Assembly: GCA_963573385.1 (NCBI GenBank)
Contig: CAUYLG010066086.1
Coordinates: 62,001-126,000 of the forward strand
Length of the DNA: 64,000 bases
Reading direction: 5' to 3'
Origin: Cacajao melanocephalus
Lineage: Eukaryota > Chordata > Mammalia > Primates > Pitheciidae
The first letter of the stretch is position 1. Each line of letters starts with the position of its first letter. The notes beneath the pieces were generated by a model. That model was not told the origin of the DNA. It worked only from the letters and a program-made list of their open reading frames with translations, and did not search any database. The position numbers were made by a program, and so were the translations under genes. Below, one piece after another: positions 1 through 15,321 of this stretch.

Positions 1-1396
1 GTTGTAGCATTATTCATTGTTCCTGTACACTGATTCCTCTGTGATCTTACGCGGTCAAGTGGAGTTTGTCTATGAATTGTGAGAAGTTCTACCTAAAACA
101 AATCATCTGAAGAGATAGCCTTCCAGGCAAAGTGCACCATACCTAAGAGGACGTTCTAAGAGTAAAACTTGGGAACTTCAGGTACTTGCTGATTCCTAAT
201 GTCCCATCAAGGAAAATGTGGGAGGAAAAGGTAAAGGGAGATAAAGCGCCAATAGCCAGGATGAGTATATTCAAGAGTTTCTCCTTGGAATCAAATGCTG
301 TTAAATATCACCTTGCTTCCACTGTAACCTCTGAGTCCAAAGAAGATGTATTTGAGGTTTGTTTTTCTCTCTGTCATAACCCTTGAACTGCATGTAAGCC
401 CACATGAAGCCTCCGTGTTTATGACGGTGTCTAGCCTAAGACGACCAGCTTGGGAAAACCTTTGTACGTTATTGCTGACGTTACTATTGTGCGTTGCTAA
501 CGATGTGTTGGGCGGGGTGCCTGAAATGAGATTAAGTTATAGCAAAGCTAATTGTTGCATCAGCTGGAATTGCTGCAGGATGGGCCAACCGTTGGGGAGA
601 AAGTCAAAGCCTGGCCTTCCTGGCCCTTGGGAATCTGCTTTGGAAAAGGGAACAAAATGACTCCCTGCCTTAGAATGACGACAGCTGTTAAAAATCTGTA
701 TGTGAGTCTTTGACATCAGGGCAAATATAAGTTCAGATATAAGGTGGTGTCTGCTAATTAGAAACTACAGCTACTGTCTTTAGAATCCCTTGGTTGCCTG
801 GAAGGTTGAGCTGCAGAGGTAGCGTGGGGAGACTCTTGACCAATGAGATGAAAGTAAGGTCTTCCTTTTCTACACAGCGTGCTTGAAGTTAAATGCAGCC
901 CCACTGGAATAAGAAGCATCGGTTGTGAGAAATAGAAGACTGTATTTATAACAATGCGTGAGGCGTAGAGAACTATTTTGGAAGGCATTCCTTCTGATTA
1001 TTTTTGTACCATAATTGGAGCTGACTGCCATTTTGTACAAGTCGTCAATGAGCTCCATGGTACCATGGAACATTTTTGCCTTGAACATCCTGAATGTGAC
1101 ACCAGCGTTGTTCCCTGTCAGGTGTACTATTGAGATTACCTGGTAGGAGGTGAGGGGCAACCTAACTACCGCTTTTTTGCAGCAGGCGTTCCCTATGCTC
1201 TGTTGGTCTCTCTGCCTCTGAGTTATGAACAACATTGTTACAAGAAGCTATCCTTTTAATGTCTATAATCTCTCTGAATAGGGATTTTTCAGATACATTT
1301 CTAATTTGGTTGAGTCAAAGGCAACTCTGAGAAACCAATGTATCCCCCACATACAATCCAGTCTCACAATGCACCCTCTAAGGCAGTGATGCAAAT
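1..1396. other. Non-coding stretch, no repeat recognised
   Basis: No Alu, L1 or LTR motif is visible on either strand. Open frames here are short (at most about 120 codons), mutually overlapping and match nothing I know. Positions about 415-560 carry several CpGs and a GC-box-like gggcgggg near 510, unusual against the CpG-poor surroundings. Confidence 0.6.
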
Positions 1397-1560
1397 TTTG
1401 TTTTCAGAGACAAGGTCTCACTCTTGCCCCAGCTTGGAGTACAATGGTGCAATCACAGCTCACTATAGCCTTGAACTCCTGGGCTCAAGTGATCCTTCCA
1501 CCTCAGCCTCCCAAGTAGCTGGGACTACAGGCACATGCTACCACTCCCATCTGCAAGACA
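1397..1560 (-). mobile_element. Alu monomer-like fragment, antisense (old, AluJ/FLAM-like)
   Basis: Starts after ttttgtttt with gagacaaggtctcactc and runs through gcctcccaagtagctgggactacagg. Only one monomer is present and it is diverged. It sits inside or at the start of the hAT relic that resumes at 1563. Confidence 0.8.
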
Positions 1561-1562
1561 GG

Positions 1563-1745
1563 GAGTTTTAAACTTTGCTGCATATTATAGTCAACTGGGG
1601 AGTCAAAAAAAATCCAGGTGCCTAGGGTGTACCCCAGACCAGTTTATCAGATTTTCTTGAAGAGGGATACAGTCCTCAATATTAAAAAAAAAAAACTCTA
1701 GATGATTACAACTTGGAGCCAAGTTTAAGAACCAGTGCTCGAGAA
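1563..1745 (+). mobile_element. hAT-Charlie non-autonomous DNA transposon relic (MER20/MER58-like)
   Basis: The phrases ctggggagt, aaaatccaggtgccta and, at the end, gtttaagaaccagtg fit the MER20/MER58 group from memory. The upstream end is lost to the Alu monomer. The exact family is uncertain. Confidence 0.5.
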
Positions 1746-1753
1746 TCCCCAGA

Positions 1754-1966
<213 letters not shown>

Positions 1967-1978
1967 AGAATCCCCAGA

Positions 1979-3243
1979 AATTTGATGTTAGGACCGAGGA
2001 CATGGGTGACTGCTTCAGAAGTGAAAACTCTTAGGCAAATGCATTTTTCTTCAGCCCCATCTGTCACCCGCATTTGCCTGAGACAAGCAAGAAGAGTGAA
2101 ATGGCCTTACAATTGTAAATCTTGAGGCCTCCTAGACAATGTGAGATGCAGCATGCTCCCCCTACCTTTGCTTCACAAATAGTGCAAACACGTCTCAGAA
2201 TATGGATCTTAGTTAAAAGGCTGCATGCCTATGTTAACTACATAGCTAAGGAGACTTTTTAAGAATAGGACAACACAAATAAATATAAGCATTTCTTTCT
2301 ATCTACTTACTAGGTTGTTTTGAGAATGAATTTACAGGGTGAGCCATGGTCCTGCTTTTTGAAAAAAAATCCCCCATTCATGATTGGAAAAGTGGTTGAG
2401 TAGCACTAAAAACACACTCACCACACACATGTACACACACAGGAATGAATGGGTTTTTAACAAGACAGCTAAAAAGATGATCACAAACTGCTCTGGGACC
2501 AATCCCCTGTTCACACCCCCTCAATTATCACCAATGTATCAGAGGCCATTTTCACCTGCTTCTGCAAAGCAGAGTAAGGCAATGACCCTCTCCCAACCTA
2601 GCTGTTTCATTTGAGGCTTGGATTTGCTGGCTGGGGGACTGGAGAACATAATCCCCCTCATAGCTACTTTCCAACATTAAAGAACACTGGGAGCTGAGCT
2701 GCCCCCTTGGTAGAGGATGGGGGTGGGGCATAGGGAAGTGGCAGTAACTGATGCCTAGTTTTGCTCCCTAGGGTGGTGGCTTTTGAAGAAACTGAGGTCA
2801 GCCTGTGCACACAGCTTAATGAGAGTGTCGCTTTCTGGGAGTTATGGGGAGAGAGTGGGAATAGTGTGGGTGAGAAGCGACATTTGTAGATGGTTCCTGG
2901 ATGTGTGTGGGGTGGGTGGGGGGGGCGGGGGTTGCTTTATAATATGAAGCAACATAGCAGCAAAATAGGGACTCACACAAATGTGTGATCCCTGGGGAAA
3001 CCCGGAAATATCTGAAGCAGGAGATTCTTAGAAAAAAACTGGCTGGTAAATCATGTAAATCCTTGAAAGCATGGCCACTGCAGATTTGCAGTGGTAAATG
3101 GGACTACTTTTGTATTCTCATATATAGCATTAAAAAAGAAAAAAATTGAATGAAGCACAGAAGAGTAAAATTTAAAAGGTACAAATCCTCTGAAAGTCCA
3201 ACTACCAACTATTAACATCTTCCAATAGTTCTATACAAATATA
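1979..3243. other. Non-coding stretch with CA-rich and G-rich tracts
   Basis: No interspersed repeat recognised. Holds an imperfect CA-rich run near 2405-2441 and a G-rich run at about 2903-2936. No open frame resembles a protein I know. Confidence 0.6.
2903..2936 (+). repeat. G-rich tract, possible G-quadruplex
   Basis: Runs of G (gggg, ggg, gggggggg, ggggg) separated by one or two bases lie after a short TG run. The sequence meets the usual four-run G-quadruplex pattern on the plus strand. Confidence 0.6.
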
Positions 3244-3309
3244 TAGACTGACCAACATGGAGAAACCCCGTCTCTACTGAAAATACAAAATTAGCCAGGC
3301 ATGGTGGCA
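3244..3309 (+). mobile_element. Isolated internal Alu fragment, about 66 bp
   Basis: Matches only the internal part of Alu (gaccaacatggagaaac through ggcatggtggcac). It has neither an Alu 5-prime start nor a poly-A tail and no flanking duplication. It shares the ctactgaaaatac variant with the Alu at 1754-1966. Confidence 0.85.
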
Positions 3310-3439
3310 CAATATTGCATGTATATATACACACACATAAATATACCTGCAATGTAGCTGCACATTTTCACAAACTTGGGGCCTAATGTACCTGCTATTT
3401 TGTAACTGATTATCTTTCAGTCAATAATTAATTAGTCCT

Positions 3440-5159
3440 GACACCCTCTTCAATAAATGGTGCTGGGAAAAGTGGATATTCATATGCAGACGAAAACTAG
3501 ACTCTCATCTCTCACCATATACAAAACTCAACTCAAAATGGATTAAAGACTTAAATGTAAGACCCAAAACTATAAAACTGCTAGAAGGAAACAGAGAAAA
3601 TACTTTAGGACATTGGTCTGGGCAAAGATTTTATGGCTAAGACTTCAAAAGCATAGGCAACAAAAATAAGAGTAAGCAAATGGTTCTACATTAAACTAAA
3701 AAACTGCAGAGCAAAGGAAACAACAGTGAAGAGACAACCTGTAAAATGAAGAAAAAATTGCAAACTATTTATCTGACAAGGGATTAATATCCAGAATATA
3801 TAAAGAGCTCAATAGAAAAAAAAAAGAAAAAAGAAAACCACTACCAACAACAACCCAAAAGCCAAAAACCAAATAATCCCATTAAAAAGTGGGAAAAGGG
3901 TCGGGCTCGGTGATTCACGCCTGTAATCCCAGCACTGTGGGAGACCGAGGCAGGTGGATCACCTGATGTTGGAAGTTCAAGACCAGCCTGACCAACATAG
4001 AGAAACCCCATCTCTACTAAAAATAGAAAGTTAGCCAGGCATGGTGGTGCATGCCTGTAATCCCAGCTACTTGGGAGGCTGAGGCAGGGAATCACTTGAA
4101 CCCGGGAGGCGGAGGTTGCTGTGAGCTGAGATCACGCCCTTGCATTCCAGCCTGGGCAACAAGAGCAAAACTCCGTCTCAAAAACAAAAAAAGTGGGAAA
4201 AGGATCTGAACAGACATTCTCAAAAGAAGATGTACAAATGGCCAAAAGTATATTTTTTAAATACTGAATATCACTAATTATCAGGGAAATGCAAAACAAA
4301 ACCACAATGAAATATCATCTTACCGTAGTTAAAATGGCTTTTATCAACAAGACAAAAAATAAATACTGGTGAGGAATGCATAGAAAAGGGAATTCCTACA
4401 CACTGCTGATGGAAATGTAAACTAGTACAGCCATTAGAGAAAGCAGTATGGAGGTTTCTCAAAAAACGAAAACTAGAACTACTACATGAGAGTAATCCAC
4501 GCAATCTCAATACCAATTTATTCAAAGGAAAATCATTATATCAAAGGAATACTTGCATCCCCATGTTTATTGCAGTGCTATTCACAATAGTCATGATACA
4601 GAATCAACTGAAGTGTTCATTAACAGATGAATGAATTTTAAAATGTGGTATATATACACAATGGAACACTATCCAGTCATTAAAACATGAAATTCTGTCA
4701 TTTGCAGCAACATAGATGTAACTGAAGATCATTATGTTGAGTGAAATAGGCCAGGCATAGAAGGATGAATATTGCATGTCCTCATTCATATGTGGGAGCT
4801 TAAAAGTTGATCTCATAGAGAGAGTAAAAGTTACAGTTATAAAAAGGGTATTTCAGGGGGAGAAGGAGGAGAAAGTTTTGTTAATGAGAACAAGCATATG
4901 ATTAGATACAAGGAATAAGTTTCAGTGTTAGCTAGCACAGAGGGTGACCATAGCTAACAATAATTTATTGTATATTTCAAAATGGCTAGGAGAGAAGATC
5001 TGAAATATTCCTAATACAAAGAAATGATAAATGTTTGAGGTGGTGGATATCCTGATGCCTGTGACTTGATCATTACACATTGTATGCATGTGTCAAAATA
5101 TCACAGTACTCCACAGATACGTAAAATATGCGTAGATAAAATAATTACTTAAAAAAAAC
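3440..5159 (+). mobile_element. LINE-1 3-prime end (end of ORF2 and 3-prime UTR), truncated, split by an Alu
   Basis: Starts in the L1 ORF2 tail (caataaatggtgctggg), continues through typical late-ORF2 wording (gattaaagacttaaatgtaa, aatatccagaatatataaa, agtacagccattagaga) and ends at an A-rich tail. The 10-bp repeat aattagtcct at 3430-3439 and 5160-5169 is a credible TSD, so this is a 5-prime-truncated insertion. Without the Alu it is about 1.4 kb. The frames are broken by many stops, so it is dead. The 3-prime UTR looks like an older primate or mammalian L1 rather than L1PA1. Confidence 0.9.
3900..4187 (+). mobile_element. Alu inside the L1
   Basis: Full-length sense Alu, starting gtcgggctcggtgattcac and ending ctccgtctcaaaaac. 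It is flanked by the perfect 16-bp TSD aaaaagtgggaaaagg (3884-3899, 4188-4203), which is L1 sequence, so the Alu is younger than the L1. Confidence 0.96.
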
Positions 5160-5261
5160 AATTAGTCCTAGATTTGCTCTATGTCAGTAAATACTCATCC
5201 GTAACATTTTCAGTGTCTGTAGACTGTTCTCTAATATGTATGTATCATAATTTGACTAGCT

Positions 5262-5392
5262 GTTTTTTTTTTTTAACATTGTCTCTTTGTATCACCCTGG
5301 CTGGTCTTGAACTCGTGGGCTCAAGCAGTCCTCCTGCCTCAGCCTCCCAAGTAGCTGAGACTACAGGAGCACAGGCCACTGTGCTTAGCTGA
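5262..5392 (-). mobile_element. Alu monomer, antisense
   Basis: T-run followed by a single diverged monomer (ggctggtcttgaactcgtgg to gtagctgagactacagg). Consistent with FLAM/FRAM or AluJ age. Confidence 0.8.
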
Positions 5393-5564
5393 CTAGCCAC
5401 TTTTTATGAATAAAGCCACTAACAACTATTTCGTAAATGCCTTTTTTTTTTTTTTTTGGACATACACCTTTATTTCTCTTGAGATGCAGCTAGGAGAGGG
5501 ATTTTTGGGGCTACAAGCTATAAGTCTCCTATTGGTGGCTACTGCAGTAATACTTGCACTGCTA

Positions 5565-5640
5565 GAATGTAAGCTCTGCAAGGGTAAGTACATTTTCAGT
5601 TTGCCTCATAGATGAATTCCAAATGCTCAGCCTGTCTTAA
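5565..5640 (+). mobile_element. Possible L2 3-prime end fragment
   Basis: The phrase ctagaatgtaagctctgcaa resembles the L2 3-prime region (actagaatgtaagctcc type). Short and weak. Confidence 0.35.
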
Positions 5641-5985
5641 TGAAATCCCATGTGCTGGGTGGTTTAAGCAATAGAATGTCTTTTTCACAGTTCTGGAGGC
5701 TGCAAGTCTGAGACGAAGGTGCCAGCATGGTCAGGTTGTGGTGAGGGTTGTCTTCCCGGCTTGTTGCCTTCTTGCAGTGTCCTCACGTGAAGAGAGAGAG
5801 AACAAGCTCTGGGGTGTCTCTTCTTCCAAAGGCATCAATCCCATTATGAGGGCCCCACCCTCATGACCTTATCTGACCTAATTACCTCCCAAAGGCCCCA
5901 TCTCCAAATACCATCATGTTGGGAGTTAGGGCTTTAACGTATGAATTTGAGGGGGAGCACAAACATTCAGCTCATGCATGTTTCT
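5641..5985 (-). mobile_element. MaLR LTR (MST/MLT1-type), antisense
   Basis: Read on the minus strand it gives the MaLR pattern: a mention of the leading gaggtgggg...cctttgggaggt block, then cacgtgaggacac, then cttctcagcctccagaactgtgaaaa-like wording, then taaaccacccag. On the plus strand this appears as gggtggtttaag, ttctggaggctgcaag, tcctcacgtgaagag and gccccatctccaaatacc. No internal ERVL-MaLR sequence is attached, so it is a solo LTR or fragment. It is an old element with no coding content. Confidence 0.7.
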
Positions 5986-6520
5986 GTTTAAAGACATATT
6001 CTTTATAGTGTTGACTCATGAGCACTAAATTCAGGGCTAACACCGCTATAACTCATGCCTACATGAAATTTATCTAACAGTATTTTCTCCATAAGGTACA
6101 TCACAGCCTTCTTGAACTATGATGTATCTTATCACAGGCACAGTGATGTAGGTTGACATCACTTCAGCACTATGCTTTAGGGCCATTTTAAGCAGTGAAA
6201 TGACCAACAAAACTCATAACAATGTGAAAAATATGGCACTAAATAGACCATGAAAAGGATACTTGTTTATAGTATAAGAGACGAAACAAGAAGGCAACAC
6301 ATCACCTTGTTCAATTTCAGCTGGGAATATGTATCCTCAAAGCTTTTGCTGCTCTACGCGTTAACGAGTGACTGTGAAAATGCTCTGAGTATTGATCTTG
6401 GCGTTATAAATAAACTTTAGTGAACAGGCAAATTCACAAATAATGAAATCAACTGAATTTTCATAGGCTACATTCCTAGAATTGGACTTGTTGAATAATA
6501 AGGGTATATACACTTTAAGT

Positions 6521-6600
6521 ACTAATAGATTCCAATTAATTACTAATGATTCTAATTAATTACTAATTGACTCTAATTAATTACTAATTGTAAATTAATT
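6521..6600 (+). repeat. Degenerate AT-rich minisatellite, unit about 20 bp, roughly 4 copies
   Basis: The unit gattctaattaattactaat recurs as gattccaattaattactaat, gattctaattaattactaat and gactctaattaattactaat, followed by a partial copy taaattaatt. Confidence 0.85.
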
Positions 6601-6694
6601 GTAACCCCACCCAGTTCATGAAGAGGTGTATTAATTTACTTTACCAACAGTGGTATGTTGATTTCCACCATTGTTGTCAACCCCAGACCAAACC

Positions 6695-6800
6695 TTTAAC
6701 TTCGATATTCACAATGCCTAGCATGTTCCCTGGCATGTAGCGGGTGCTTAATCAATGATTGTTGATTGGTTAATTGACTGCATAAAGAATGAATAAATGC
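6695..6800 (+). mobile_element. L2-like 3-prime end fragment
   Basis: The series cacaatgcctagcatg, cctggcatgtagcgggtgctta and caatgattgttgattg fits the L2 3-prime pattern (gcctggcacatagtaggtgctcaataaatatttgttga). Confidence 0.45.
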
Positions 6801-8331
6801 ATACATCACTATAGGCTCTTTATTGCCACCCACTTAGTTGTAGATTTTCTAACTTTCTCTGTGTTTAATATTGACAGTAGTTTCTGGATTACTTCTCTCA
6901 GTATTTTCTACCCTGATCTCTAATGAGTCCAAAGAACAGTGGGAAAGCAAAAATTCTGAAAAGGAAGGATGACTCAAGGGCCCAGCTTTTTCTCTACAAA
7001 GGATAAGAGTTACTAGCAGAAAGCGCAAATACCTTTACAAAGCTGATAGGCAATTTATTCTTCATTTCAGTAAATTATAAAACATTTTTTAAACCAAAGG
7101 CAACTCTAATGAACACCAAAGAAGATTAAGCATGCACACAAGTTTTTTCACTAACTTTAATGAATTGGTTGGGTTGCTGGAACATTAGTCGACGCTGGAG
7201 GGATAAAGGACAGATATATGCTTCTCAGTCTGTGAGCATGATAATTAGGTCTCCACCTCATTTGCAGGAAAAATGCTCATCAGTGAGCATCCACAACTGA
7301 CTGAGATAATGAATCTATGCCCAGTTTTCTCCAATTTTATTAATAGATGATTTTACAGACTAATGCAATTGTAAATTAGCTGTTCAACAGCACACAATGG
7401 AATTCATGAACAGATTTGGTTAAATGCTTTTCTTGATTGCATGTGTAACATGTTTAAAACAGGGATTTGATTCTTAATTTACGCCATCAATTAATGTTTG
7501 TGCACATTGTATTGATCAGTTCCCTTTGTCAGGAAGAGTCCCAGTTGTTTATTGGTATGCCTACATTAGCATTTGCTTAGCATCTCTGATTACTGATCTG
7601 AAATCTCTAGGAAAAAGGGGGAGAAAATATTTTTTAAATTTGCATTTTTTACATCCAAATACTATCTTATGTTTATGATGTAGTAAAGGTAAAAAGCAGG
7701 TTCAAAATAATGTGAATTTATAATGCCAACTTTGTTCATCTAGAAGAATCTAGAAGAACATATCATAAAATTCTGATCACGGTTATTTCCAGGTAATAGG
7801 CTGCCTGGTGACTTATTTTCTTTTTGCTTTCCTGTAGTTTGGGATTTTTTTCCCTGTGAACACGTATTATTTGAAGAATGTTATATAGAGCCTTCTATAT
7901 ATACACACAAAGAATACTGAAAACATATAAAGCATTTTATGGTTGCTAGGAGTCCTGATATTCAATAAATCCTTGAGCAAATGGACTATAAAAAATCTAT
8001 CCCATCCCAGAATGGAGCTCTGTTTGCAACAAATATGTTTAACTATATTTCAAATGTATACAATAACCTCACAGAAAGGGGTGGGAAGCTGATCTCAGCA
8101 ACTTTCAAAAATGCTATTTTGACGGGAGACTGTAAGACTAAAGACAAAAAGAATTTAATATAAACATCTTACCTTAGTTGGTAAATTTGTTTCTTCAGGG
8201 CTTCTGGTTAGCAGTATATACTAGAGTCAAACAAATAAATACGTCTTAGAGAAAGGAGTTACAAATATGCAAGAAGGAAAGGCTAGAATGTCTCCTATGA
8301 TGCTGAATTAGAGTAAGAGATACCAGTATAA

Positions 8332-8659
<328 letters not shown>

Positions 8660-8673
8660 TATATCCATATTTT

Positions 8674-9849
8674 AATATTTTTAGCACATATGCATGTAGG
8701 TAGCCGGATACAGAAAAATATATAGATAGGTGTGCATACATGTATTAGAATACACACATATATTTCCTTGCTCTGTCAGATGACAGGGCCTAGAAGTAAT
8801 GACACCCAGCACCAATAAACACAACTAGTGTCCAGATCTTGGTTTCTCAATTCTATGGCTGTTTGGGGCTGGGACAGGGAAAATGAGCCTGGGCATGTCA
8901 AAAGGACGCAAGAGTCAACCTGAAACAGCTCCCAATGGCCAAGCTTAGGACAATTTCAGCAAAAAAAAAAACAGTCATAACATGGGATTATAAACTAAAA
9001 AATTAAATTTCTCTAAGTACACATCAATAAAAATTAATGAATAAAGAAATGAGGGGAGGAGGGGGCATATCTTTTATGCAAAAGAATTATAATTAATGTA
9101 GATACCGCACCCTCCAGAAATTGAAACATAATTCTCCTCCTCTTGAGTCTGGGCTGGACTTAGTAGTGACTTGCTTCCAATGAATATGTTATAGAAAGGG
9201 GAAAATCACATGGCAGTGAGGAAGCCTGACACGGACTCTTTGACCAAGTGCTCAAGGTCAATGTCGCCAGTGATAAGTTATGTTGATAGTATATACACAC
9301 TGATACAAGTGATGAGAAGGAACCTCACCTCTGCAGTTTTCTTCTCCAGAACCTAGTTCCACAGTCTCATCATGAGATCACTTGTCAGACAAGCCTAAAT
9401 TGTGGGGCATTCTGTAAAACCCCTGACTAGTACCCTTCAAAACTGTCAATATTATGAAAATCAAGGAAACGTTCGGAAATTGTCATGAATTGGAGGAAAT
9501 GAGGGAGACAGAATAACAAAATGCAAAATAGTACGCTAAAGTGACTGCTGGAACAGTTTTTACATTTAAAGGGAAATAGTAAAACCTGGCAAAATTAGAA
9601 TAAAGTCTAGCTGAGTGAAAAGTGTTGTACCAATGCTAAGTTCTCAATTTTGATAAGTGTACCATGGTTATATATGATGTTAACATTCAAAGAAGCTAAG
9701 TAAACTTCTCTGTGCTACTTTTACAAATTTTCTGTAAATTTAAATTTACTCCACATTTTAAAAATATTTCAAATTTATTCTAGCATTTTATAGAATGGGC
9801 ATTTTATTTCTGCTATTCAAAGAAATGGTTTTTTAATAACCATTATCTT
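8674..9849. other. Non-coding stretch containing an old unassigned repeat
   Basis: No gene. Positions about 9110-9780 read like an old interspersed repeat: acattctgtaaaacccctga, then caaaactgtcaatattatga, then ttgataagtgtaccatggtta. I recall this order from mammalian repeats but cannot name the family. The rest is AT-rich and unrecognised. Confidence 0.45.
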
Positions 9850-10146
<297 letters not shown>

Positions 10147-10169
10147 CACCACCACTGTCTTGTGGTTCG

Positions 10170-10345
10170 CTATTTGGCAGCAGTTTGGTTAGTGACGAAT
10201 CACACTCCCTGGGTTTGTGCCCCAGCTTGGCCACTTATTATATATGTAACCTCAGGTAAGGCATTTAACATCTCAGGGCTTCAGTTTCTTTACCTGTTAA
10301 ATAAGAAAAGTAATACATCGTAGGAATGTTGTGAAAATTAAATAA
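10170..10345 (+). mobile_element. MIR
   Basis: ctccctgggtttgtgccccagcttggccacttatta, then acctcaggtaaggcatttaac, then cttcagtttctttacctgtta match the sense MIR order of a tRNA-derived head followed by the core. Confidence 0.6.
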
Positions 10346-10451
10346 GGTAACACACAAAAAGCGTTTTTGTATTTGATAATGTTAAATAATAGTAGTAGTA
10401 GAGATCTTCTTAAATACCCCAGGAATAACCTAAAAAAAAAAAATCAGTTTT

Positions 10452-11344
<893 letters not shown>

Positions 11345-11540
11345 GATGCTGGTTCCAAATTTTAGGCTGCATCAGAATCCCCTGAAGGATTTGTTAAAAC
11401 ACAGATTTCCAGGCCGTACCGTCAGAGTTTAAAATTCAGGGCCCAGGGTGGGACCCGAGAATAGCATTTCTAAGAATTTCCCAGGTGACACTGATGCTGC
11501 CAGTCTAACCACACTTTGGGGTACCACTGGTTTTGAAGAA
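11345..11540 (+). mobile_element. hAT-Charlie relic (MER20/MER58-like)
   Basis: Ordered matches: aggctgcatcagaatcccct, ttgttaaaacacagatttcc, ccaggtgacactgatgctgc and cacactttggggtaccactg. Nearly full length for this type, about 195 bp. Confidence 0.6.
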
Positions 11541-11794
11541 CTAATGTATTTTAGAACTTGTTTTACCTAATATGGGGAAAAGGTTTAAACTGGGGGAATG
11601 AATCCAGTAATCTGGTGAGCCCCAAGGGTACAATCACCTGTCATTATTTTCTCCTGTGCTCTGAGCAGTTACATAGCTTTTTATTTTACCCCAAAAACTT
11701 TCCATGCAAACAATGTTCAACCTCAGACAACCGCAGATTTACTCAAGTAGAATAGGCTTCCTTAAATGCTTTCTTTGTAAATAGGAATGCCAAA

Positions 11795-11880
11795 GGGTGG
11801 TTCTCAAATTTTATTGTGCATGAGAATCACTTGGAGAGCTTATTTGAAAAGGATATTTTTAGGCCCCACCCAAAAGACTT
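11795..11880 (+). mobile_element. Partial hAT-Charlie relic
   Basis: ggtggttctcaaattttatt, tgcatgagaatcacttgga and aggccccaccca give the 5-prime half of the same type as the element at 11345. It then stops. Confidence 0.5.
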
Positions 11881-11892
11881 TGATCTATTCAA

Positions 11893-12130
11893 TAATAATA
11901 GTAAGCATTTCTTATATACGTCTACTATGAGCCAGGCACTCATATAAGCACTTTACATGTAGGAACTCATTTAATCTTCCCAAGAGCCCTATGTGGTAGC
12001 TACTGTTATTATTCCCATTTTACAGATGAGGAAACTGAAGCTCTAATAGTTAATAACTAGTTAGCTAGTTATCAGCTAACCATAGTGGAACCTGGAGTGC
12101 GCCCAGGCAGTTGGCTCCAAAGCCTCTTAT
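11893..12130 (-). mobile_element. MIR, antisense, nearly complete
   Basis: actatgagccaggcactcat, ataagcactttacatgtagg, aactcatttaatcttcccaa, ccattttacagatgaggaaa and cctggagtgcgcccaggcag follow the reverse-complement MIR consensus in order. Confidence 0.75.
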
Positions 12131-12613
12131 CCATCGTGGCTCTACTGCCTCTTGTCTGAGATGAGGCTCCTTAATTTGAGCTCTCCAAAAGGAGACCCTA
12201 AAATAAAGACATGGCTGTAAGCAGTTTATTAGAGTGATGGTCCCAGAAACACAAAAAAGAGAGAGGTGAGGCAGGGAGCGTGTACATTAACGAGCAGGTT
12301 GTAGACTTGAGCAACCAGGGCTCAACCTTACTAGGGATCCCCTGAGGAACCATGAAAAACAAGCCTTAGAGTTGCCCTATTGAGGAAGACAGAGAAGCTG
12401 GGGTATTTATCCACCAGCTCCTTTCCTTTATGAGTGGATGGTTATCTTGCTAGGCATGAATTCCCTGGCACTTAAAAGTTTTTCTGGAGCCAGGGAAAGC
12501 CCTCGGGCAGAATAGAGAAGAGATTCATGTATATACAGAAACCATCCAGCTGCAGGCAAACTATGAGGTGAGTCATAGGGACGTAGGGAAGAACATCAGT
12601 TGGAATCTGCATT
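12131..12613. other. Non-coding stretch, possible unassigned old repeat
   Basis: No family named with confidence. No protein recognised. Confidence 0.5.
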
Positions 12614-12927
12614 TTATTTTTTAATTTATTTTTAGAGATAGGGTTTCACTCTGTCACCCGGACTGGAGTGCAGTTGGGGTGATCATGGTTTACTGCAGCC
12701 TTGAAGTCCAGGACTTAAAAGATCCTCCTGAATTGGCCTCCCAAGTAACTGGGACTACAGGTGTGTGCCACTGTGCCCAGCGAATTTTTTAAAACATTAT
12801 TTTTTGTAGAGACAGGTCCTCGCATTGTTACCCAAGCTGGGCTCGAACTCCTGGCTTCAAGTGATCTTTCCTCCTGCCTCTGCCTCCCGAAGTGCTGGGA
12901 TTACAGGAATAAGCCACCGTGCCTGAC
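12614..12927 (-). mobile_element. Alu, antisense, AluJ-like
   Basis: From gagatagggtttcactctg to ccaccgtgcctgac. Diverged, with ctgcagccttgaagtcc typical of the old J-type right monomer. Confidence 0.92.
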
Positions 12928-13051
12928 AAATATGCTATTCTCAGGAGATCCAGAAAACATGCTTTGAGAAACACTGTTTTAATTTGAGGATGCCCTTGGG
13001 CTGTCCCATGGGATGGTTATGGTCACAGCAACAGAGTTCTAAATGATATGA

Positions 13052-13314
13052 AACAAGAAGCTGGGCACAGTGGTGCAGGCCTGTAATCCCAGTACTTTGG
13101 GAGGTAGAGGCAGGAGAATCACATGAGGCCAGGAGTTTGAGACCAGCCTGATCAACATGGTGAAACTCCATCTCTGCTAAAAAATACAAAAGTTTACCAG
13201 GCTTGGTGGCTCAGCTTGAACCTGGGAGGCGGAGGTTGCAGTGAGCCCAGATGGCACCACTGCACTCAAGCCTGGGAGACAGAGCAAGACCCTGTCTCAA
13301 AAAAAAAAAAAAAA
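13052..13314 (+). mobile_element. Alu, sense, internally deleted
   Basis: From agctgggcacagtggtgcag to a 17-A tail. About 35 bp are missing in the right monomer, where ggcttggtggctca joins directly to gcttgaacctgg. Confidence 0.92.
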
Positions 13315-13389
13315 AGATTTGAAACTAGATGGTTTCTCCCTTTCTCTTTTCATCCCCAGCCTCCAAAACTATACCCTAAGAAGTGAGCT

Positions 13390-13694
<305 letters not shown>

Positions 13695-13696
13695 CT

Positions 13697-14960
<1,264 letters not shown>

Positions 14961-14963
14961 TTA

Positions 14964-15321
<358 letters not shown>

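Noticed and set aside
6521..6600. Minisatellite as a CRISPR array
   Set aside because: Units are contiguous without spacers and lie in a primate genome.
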